Source: a bacterium
GTDB taxonomy: Bacteria > Ratteibacteria > UBA8468 > B48-G9 > JAFGKM01
DNA: 9,820 bases
Reading direction: 5' to 3'
NCBI GenBank assembly: GCA_021160565.1
Contig: JAGHCG010000167.1
Location: 1-9,820, forward strand
The notes under the pieces are model-generated. The model made no database searches. It saw only the letters and a program-made list of their open reading frames with translations, and was not told where the DNA came from. Position 1 is the stretch's first letter, and each line of letters opens with the position of its first letter. Made by a program: the position numbers and the translations under genes. Shown one piece after another: positions 6,182 through 9,820 of this stretch.

Positions 6182-6859
6182 AAAAAGAAAGGATTTACAT
6201 TGATTGAGTTGCTGGTAGTGATAGCGATAATAGCGATACTTGCAGCGATGCTACTACCAGCATTAAGTAAAGCAAGAGAAAAAGCAAGGCAAGCAACATG
6301 TATTAACAATTTGAAACAATTAACCTTAGCCAGTTTTATGTATGCAAATGACTTTGATGGTTGGTTACCAGCTGCTCACAATGAGGGAGGAGATTGGCGA
6401 CATTATTTCTGGTGTGAAGTACTTGCTCCTTATGTTGGTCTTAAGAGAGCGCAACCCGGAGATCATTGGGAATACTGGGATAATAGTATATATGAGTGTC
6501 CAAGCGCTCCATACCGTGCGGGACAGGATACTACTAATTATGCCATTAATTATGCTACGGGATGGTACAGTAACAATAAATGGGTAGGTGGGAACAAACT
6601 TCATAGCTGGCCAGACCCTGCTCATCATATGCTTTTTATGGAATCTAAGAGGCATCATTGGATATTTAGATATAGTGGTGATTTTAGAAATGATTTAGAT
6701 CCGAGGCGTCATTCAGGAGGTATGAATATAGGATATGTAGATGGTCATGCTGAGTGGAAGAAAGGGCCTCTTCCAGGAGAGGATCCTTGGACATGGTGGT
6801 ATCCCGCACGTGCATATTCTGATATGAAGCTTGATGCTGATCTTCGTTGGCGATGGTAA
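6179..6859 (+). CDS. Prepilin-type H-X9-DG pseudopilin, tryptophan-rich
   Basis: Type IV pilin/type II secretion pseudopilin-like protein, 226 aa from the ATG at 6179. The leader MKKKG precedes the cleavage site G5|F6 ([20 protein letters not shown]); E10 is the Glu5 of mature pilins, followed by a hydrophobic helix and [22 protein letters not shown]. The C-terminal part has H178-X9-D188-G189 ([12 protein letters not shown]), the signature of the large H-X9-DG pseudopilin family common in Lentisphaerota and Planctomycetota. The start at 6179 gives the normal short leader; initiation at 6125 would give a 23-residue leader and cannot be excluded. The globular part contains 15 Trp in 226 residues (6.6%), many near the C-terminus ([15 protein letters not shown]), which suggests aromatic surfaces for carbohydrate contact, though this is inference. 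It would be processed by a prepilin peptidase and anchored in the inner membrane or a pseudopilus; no such machinery is encoded nearby. It follows the regulator by 75 bases. Confidence 0.9.
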   Translation: MKKKGFTLIELLVVIAIIAILAAMLLPALSKAREKARQATCINNLKQLTLASFMYANDFDGWLPAAHNEGGDWRHYFWCEVLAPYVGLKRAQPGDHWEYWDNSIYECPSAPYRAGQDTTNYAINYATGWYSNNKWVGGNKLHSWPDPAHHMLFMESKRHHWIFRYSGDFRNDLDPRRHSGGMNIGYVDGHAEWKKGPLPGEDPWTWWYPARAYSDMKLDADLRWRW

Positions 6860-6872
6860 AGAATTAAAAGAA

Positions 6873-8036
6873 ATGAAGATTAAGAAGGGAGGAAGGTTGT
6901 TTTTAAAAGACATCTTAACTCGAGTTTTTGTGGTAGTTTTTATTCTTTACCTTTGTGAAAATGGTCATGTTCAGGAGGAGAAATTCAATTATTTAGACTT
7001 CAATTCTTGGAAACTGACTCCAGGAGTATGGGAGTACAAAGATGGGAAGTTAAGTGGAACAGGAAAGGATGATTTTAATGAGTATTTTGTTGAAACTCAG
7101 GAAAAATTTAAGGATTTTGTTCTAGAGTGTGAAATTAAAATCAGTATTTTGGGAGGAGAAAAGAAAGGAGGAACACCGAGTGTTGGAATCTTGCTACGGG
7201 ACAAGAAGATTAGATTAACCTTTTGGGATAAAGGTTTAGATCTTTTAAAAGCACGCCTTGATTTTTCTCCAGGGGGGGTAGTGAAAAGAGAAGTAATTCC
7301 TGATGCACTCAATAAATGGACAGATATTGAGATAAAGTTGAGAGGAAGATATATAAAAATAAAATTTGATGGAAAGGTGTGGTATGAGGAATATCTTCCT
7401 TTAAAAACATTTACAGGAAAAGGAAATATTTCGTTTTATGTACGGGGCAAAAGCAAGTGTGATATTGAAAAGATAAAGATTTCAGAAATAAAGTCTGAAA
7501 TAAAAACAGAACTGGAAAGATTAGAAGAAGTAAAAAGCAGTATTGAGACAGGAGAGAAGTTAATCACTTCTTTTGAAAATAATGTAGGTGGATGGCCTGT
7601 GGAGTACTACAAGGGAGGAAATACAACTATTTGTGAATTGTCCTCTCGAAAGAAAACTCATGGACAGTATTCACTAAAATTGATCTGGAAGACTAAAAAT
7701 AAAGAAGTAAAATGTTGGCCGGGCTTCAGGTGGCGATTTAAATCACCTCAAGATTGGTCTAAGTATGAGTATCTGAAATTAGATGTATATCCAGTAGAAA
7801 AGGTTTACCCTGTGGTTTTTAGCATTCGTCCTGGATATGAAACATCTCTTTCTCGTGAAATCCATAATTTGAAAGCAAATCAATGGAATACTCTAATAAT
7901 AGATTTAAGTGAAATAAAAGAAGTAAAGAATATTGTGAGGATGGATTTCCATTTAGGTGCTCATTGGTTTGGTATCCCTGAGGAAGTTATTATGTATGTA
8001 GATAATATAAGATTAATAACATTAACAGAAAACTGA
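6873..8036 (+). CDS. Secreted two-domain protein: LamG/DUF1080-like plus carbohydrate-binding-like
   Basis: Probable exported glycan-binding protein of 387 aa. The N-terminus is basic (MKIKKGGRLFLKD), then hydrophobic (VFVVVFILYL), then CENGHVQEE: a signal peptide, with LYLC too poor a lipobox to call a lipoprotein. Residues about 38-205 look like a concanavalin-A/LamG-type jellyroll of the DUF1080 kind (FNSWKLTPGVWEYKDGKL, GILLRD, NKWTDIEIKLRGRYIKIKFDG, GNISFYVRG). A short helical linker (205-228) leads to a second beta-sandwich, about 229-385 (LITSFENNVGGWPVEYY, YEYLKLDVYP, NQWNTLIIDLSEIK, YVDNIRLI), resembling galactose-binding-fold modules. I see no catalytic motif. The start is uncertain: ATG 6873 lies 13 bases after the pilin stop but lacks a clear Shine-Dalgarno; TTG at 6897 has GGGAGG (6887-6892) at a short spacing and keeps the hydrophobic core; a longer frame from 6831 overlaps the pilin gene and is unlikely. 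Confidence 0.75.
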   Translation: MKIKKGGRLFLKDILTRVFVVVFILYLCENGHVQEEKFNYLDFNSWKLTPGVWEYKDGKLSGTGKDDFNEYFVETQEKFKDFVLECEIKISILGGEKKGGTPSVGILLRDKKIRLTFWDKGLDLLKARLDFSPGGVVKREVIPDALNKWTDIEIKLRGRYIKIKFDGKVWYEEYLPLKTFTGKGNISFYVRGKSKCDIEKIKISEIKSEIKTELERLEEVKSSIETGEKLITSFENNVGGWPVEYYKGGNTTICELSSRKKTHGQYSLKLIWKTKNKEVKCWPGFRWRFKSPQDWSKYEYLKLDVYPVEKVYPVVFSIRPGYETSLSREIHNLKANQWNTLIIDLSEIKEVKNIVRMDFHLGAHWFGIPEEVIMYVDNIRLITLTEN

Positions 8037-8051
8037 AAGGGAGGAGAAAAA

Positions 8052-9820
8052 ATGAGAAATTGGAAAGATGGAGTAATTAGTGTCTTTTTCTTCCTCTGTA
8101 TATCTAGTCTTACATTACCATATGAATCTCCACAGTATTTGTGTGTGAAAGCCACTACTCCAGTTATTATCGACGGAGACCTCAGAGAGTGGAAAGATAT
8201 AGTCGGCTTCCCTCTTACTAATATAAATTTCCCCGGAAGAGAAAAATGGGAAGGTCAATATGATTTAAGTGCTTTTGTGAAAGCTATGTGGGATGAGGCT
8301 AATTTTTATTTAGCAGTAAAGGTTCTTGATGATGTCCATCTCAACTTATGCCCAGATAATGATTTATATCATATATGGGAGTGGGACAGTGTACAAATAG
8401 GTTTTGATATAGGGAATGATACCATTATCCCAGGTTATGATGAGAATGATTGTGAGTTAGGGTTTGCACTCACTTCTTGTGGGAAACGTGCATATAGATT
8501 CCACGGCCAAAATCCAGGTCGAATTCCTTTGGAGAATATTGTAGGTAGTGTTCAACTGGGAGTGAAGAGAGATGAGAAAAGGAAGGAAACTATATACGAA
8601 ATTGCTATTCCTTGGGACGACTTTGTTGGGACAAAAGGGTCTCCCCCGAAGATTTTTGGGTTTAATATAGTAGTGATAGATAGTGATAAGAATTCTTCAG
8701 AAGGAGAGGTGTACTGGACACCAGGGATAAGCGTAGGTGGAAAAAATCCCACTCTATTCGGGAAATTCAGGTTGGTAGAAAAGAAACCTGTTGAAGGAGC
8801 AGAACTTCAACTGGAGTTAAAACTGGATAGAGAAATATATTCAAATGAGGAAAAAGGGAAAATATATTGTTATGTTACTAGCACAAAAGAATATAGAAAT
8901 GTTATGATAAAAACTTTTATAGAAAGAGAAGGAGAAAAGGTAGAATTGGTTCCTTTAAATATTGTCATAAAAAAAGGCAGTGATGCCTTTATGCGAAAAT
9001 TTCCATTGTCAGAACTTCGAGGAGGTAGATACTCTATAAAAGTAAGGCTGGTAGATGCGAGTGGAAATGTTCTTGCTAAAGCCGAGAAATCGTTTGTAAA
9101 AGTGAGTCTCCCAGAATTAAGGGAAAGGTTAAGATTTATTTCGGAGGTAGAATTACCAAAATTAAAACAGATAATAGAAAAAGCCAAAGGAGTAATAGAT
9201 GTATCTTATCCTCAGGTAACTTTGCAGACTGGTGTAATATTTGTGAAACTTACGGAGTTAGATATTGAGAACGGTGAGTTAGAAAGAGCCTTAAATACAG
9301 TTCAATACTTAGAGAGTAGATTAAGAGAGGTAAAATTAGAGATGAAAGAGATGCTAAATCATCCTGAAAAAGTTCGGAAAGTTTATGAATATGATCCTAC
9401 AAAACCAGTAAAAATAAAAGAAGGAGAGTTTTATCAAAATGGTAGGCCAGTAATATTGGTAGGAATTCTAATACCTGAGAAAGAGATGGGCGGAATATAT
9501 ACCCAAAAAAAACTTGGTTTTAATGCTGTTCTTTATCCCTTTGATGTAGATTCCTTTGATTCTATGGGATTTGTTTTACGTACTCCTCAATCTCTGAAAA
9601 ATCCCGCTATAGAAATGGCTAATCCTCAAAGATATCCGTTTATTAAAGCTAAGATAGCAAATATCGCAAGAGAATGCGGGTTAGCTATTTTTACACACTT
9701 GTACTCTTACCGCTTACCCAAATGGGTTATTCAAGAATATCCTGATCTTCCTGTAAATCCAAATCTTATTGATATTAATAATCCTCATTATAAAGAGATC
9801 GTAAAGGTTTATTTAAAAAT
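8052..9820 (+). CDS. Secreted CBM9-like protein with glycoside hydrolase (GH42-like) barrel, 3' end cut off
   Basis: Predicted extracytoplasmic glycosidase; 589 codons are present and the frame is open at the window edge. The start has a strong Shine-Dalgarno, GGGAGGAG (8039-8046), five bases before ATG. The signal peptide is MRNWKDGVISVFFFLCISSL. Residues about 33-242 resemble a family 9 carbohydrate-binding (DOMON-like) module: TPVIIDGDLREWKD (36-49), FVKAMWDEANFYLAVKVLDD (75-94), WEWDSVQIGFD (109-119), YEIAIPWDDF (182-191), FGFNIVVIDSD (202-212). A second beta-sandwich covers about 250-350, then a charged helical stretch, about 353-437. From about 458 a TIM-barrel hydrolase begins: GEFYQNGRPVILVGI, KLGFNAVLYPFDVDSF, IANIARECGLAIFTHLY and LPKWVIQEYPDLP, the pattern of GH42/GH35/GH5-type enzymes before the first catalytic Glu, which lies beyond the window. 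The exact GH family and substrate cannot be decided here. Confidence 0.8.
   Translation, partial: MRNWKDGVISVFFFLCISSLTLPYESPQYLCVKATTPVIIDGDLREWKDIVGFPLTNINFPGREKWEGQYDLSAFVKAMWDEANFYLAVKVLDDVHLNLCPDNDLYHIWEWDSVQIGFDIGNDTIIPGYDENDCELGFALTSCGKRAYRFHGQNPGRIPLENIVGSVQLGVKRDEKRKETIYEIAIPWDDFVGTKGSPPKIFGFNIVVIDSDKNSSEGEVYWTPGISVGGKNPTLFGKFRLVEKKPVEGAELQLELKLDREIYSNEEKGKIYCYVTSTKEYRNVMIKTFIEREGEKVELVPLNIVIKKGSDAFMRKFPLSELRGGRYSIKVRLVDASGNVLAKAEKSFVKVSLPELRERLRFISEVELPKLKQIIEKAKGVIDVSYPQVTLQTGVIFVKLTELDIENGELERALNTVQYLESRLREVKLEMKEMLNHPEKVRKVYEYDPTKPVKIKEGEFYQNGRPVILVGILIPEKEMGGIYTQKKLGFNAVLYPFDVDSFDSMGFVLRTPQSLKNPAIEMANPQRYPFIKAKIANIARECGLAIFTHLYSYRLPKWVIQEYPDLPVNPNLIDINNPHYKEIVKVYLK

Noticed and set aside
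8870..9187. Minus-strand frame of about 105 codons
   Set aside because: It is opposite the hydrolase gene, whose frame stays open with clear domain patterns throughout.

Overview
The window is low-GC, gram-negative-type bacterial DNA. Three traits point to the PVC-related or neighbouring phyla (Lentisphaerota, Planctomycetota, Omnitrophota and similar): an H-X9-DG pseudopilin, an apparent lipoprotein, and a LacI-led secreted carbohydrate locus. This placement is inferred from family habits only. The organism cannot be named from the sequence.

Layout: (1) Bases 1-97 are an exact direct copy of an internal alaS segment (464-560), joined one base before the alaS start codon. (2) Bases 99-4016 are a tightly packed plus-strand housekeeping operon: alaS (alanyl-tRNA synthetase), a short sigma-70-family factor and apt (adenine phosphoribosyltransferase). 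The stop of alaS overlaps the start of the sigma gene by one base, and the sigma gene overlaps apt by 38 bases. (3) A convergent minus-strand gene, 4023-4742, encodes a protein-L-isoaspartate methyltransferase with a lipoprotein signal; its own promoter lies just upstream. (4) A divergent intergenic region of about 300 bases holds the pcm promoter at one end and, at the other, a strong sigma-70 promoter overlapped by a LacI-type palindrome. (5) Bases 5069-9820 form a second plus-strand operon: a LacI-family regulator, a tryptophan-rich H-X9-DG pseudopilin, a secreted two-domain protein (LamG/DUF1080-like plus carbohydrate-binding-like), and a secreted CBM9-like protein with the start of a TIM-barrel glycosidase, cut by the window edge.

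The second operon reads as an inducible glycan capture and degradation locus. The regulator probably represses its own promoter and the genes behind it until a sugar is bound. The three exported proteins would then bind and cleave a polysaccharide outside the cytoplasm. The pseudopilin is the unusual member: it sits between regulator and glycan-binding proteins, far from any visible secretion or pilus gene, and is preceded by two near-identical Shine-Dalgarno/ATG units 54 bases apart. Arginine codon choice changes between the housekeeping operon (almost no CGN) and the three exported-protein genes (frequent CGN), which suggests the accessory block has a different history.
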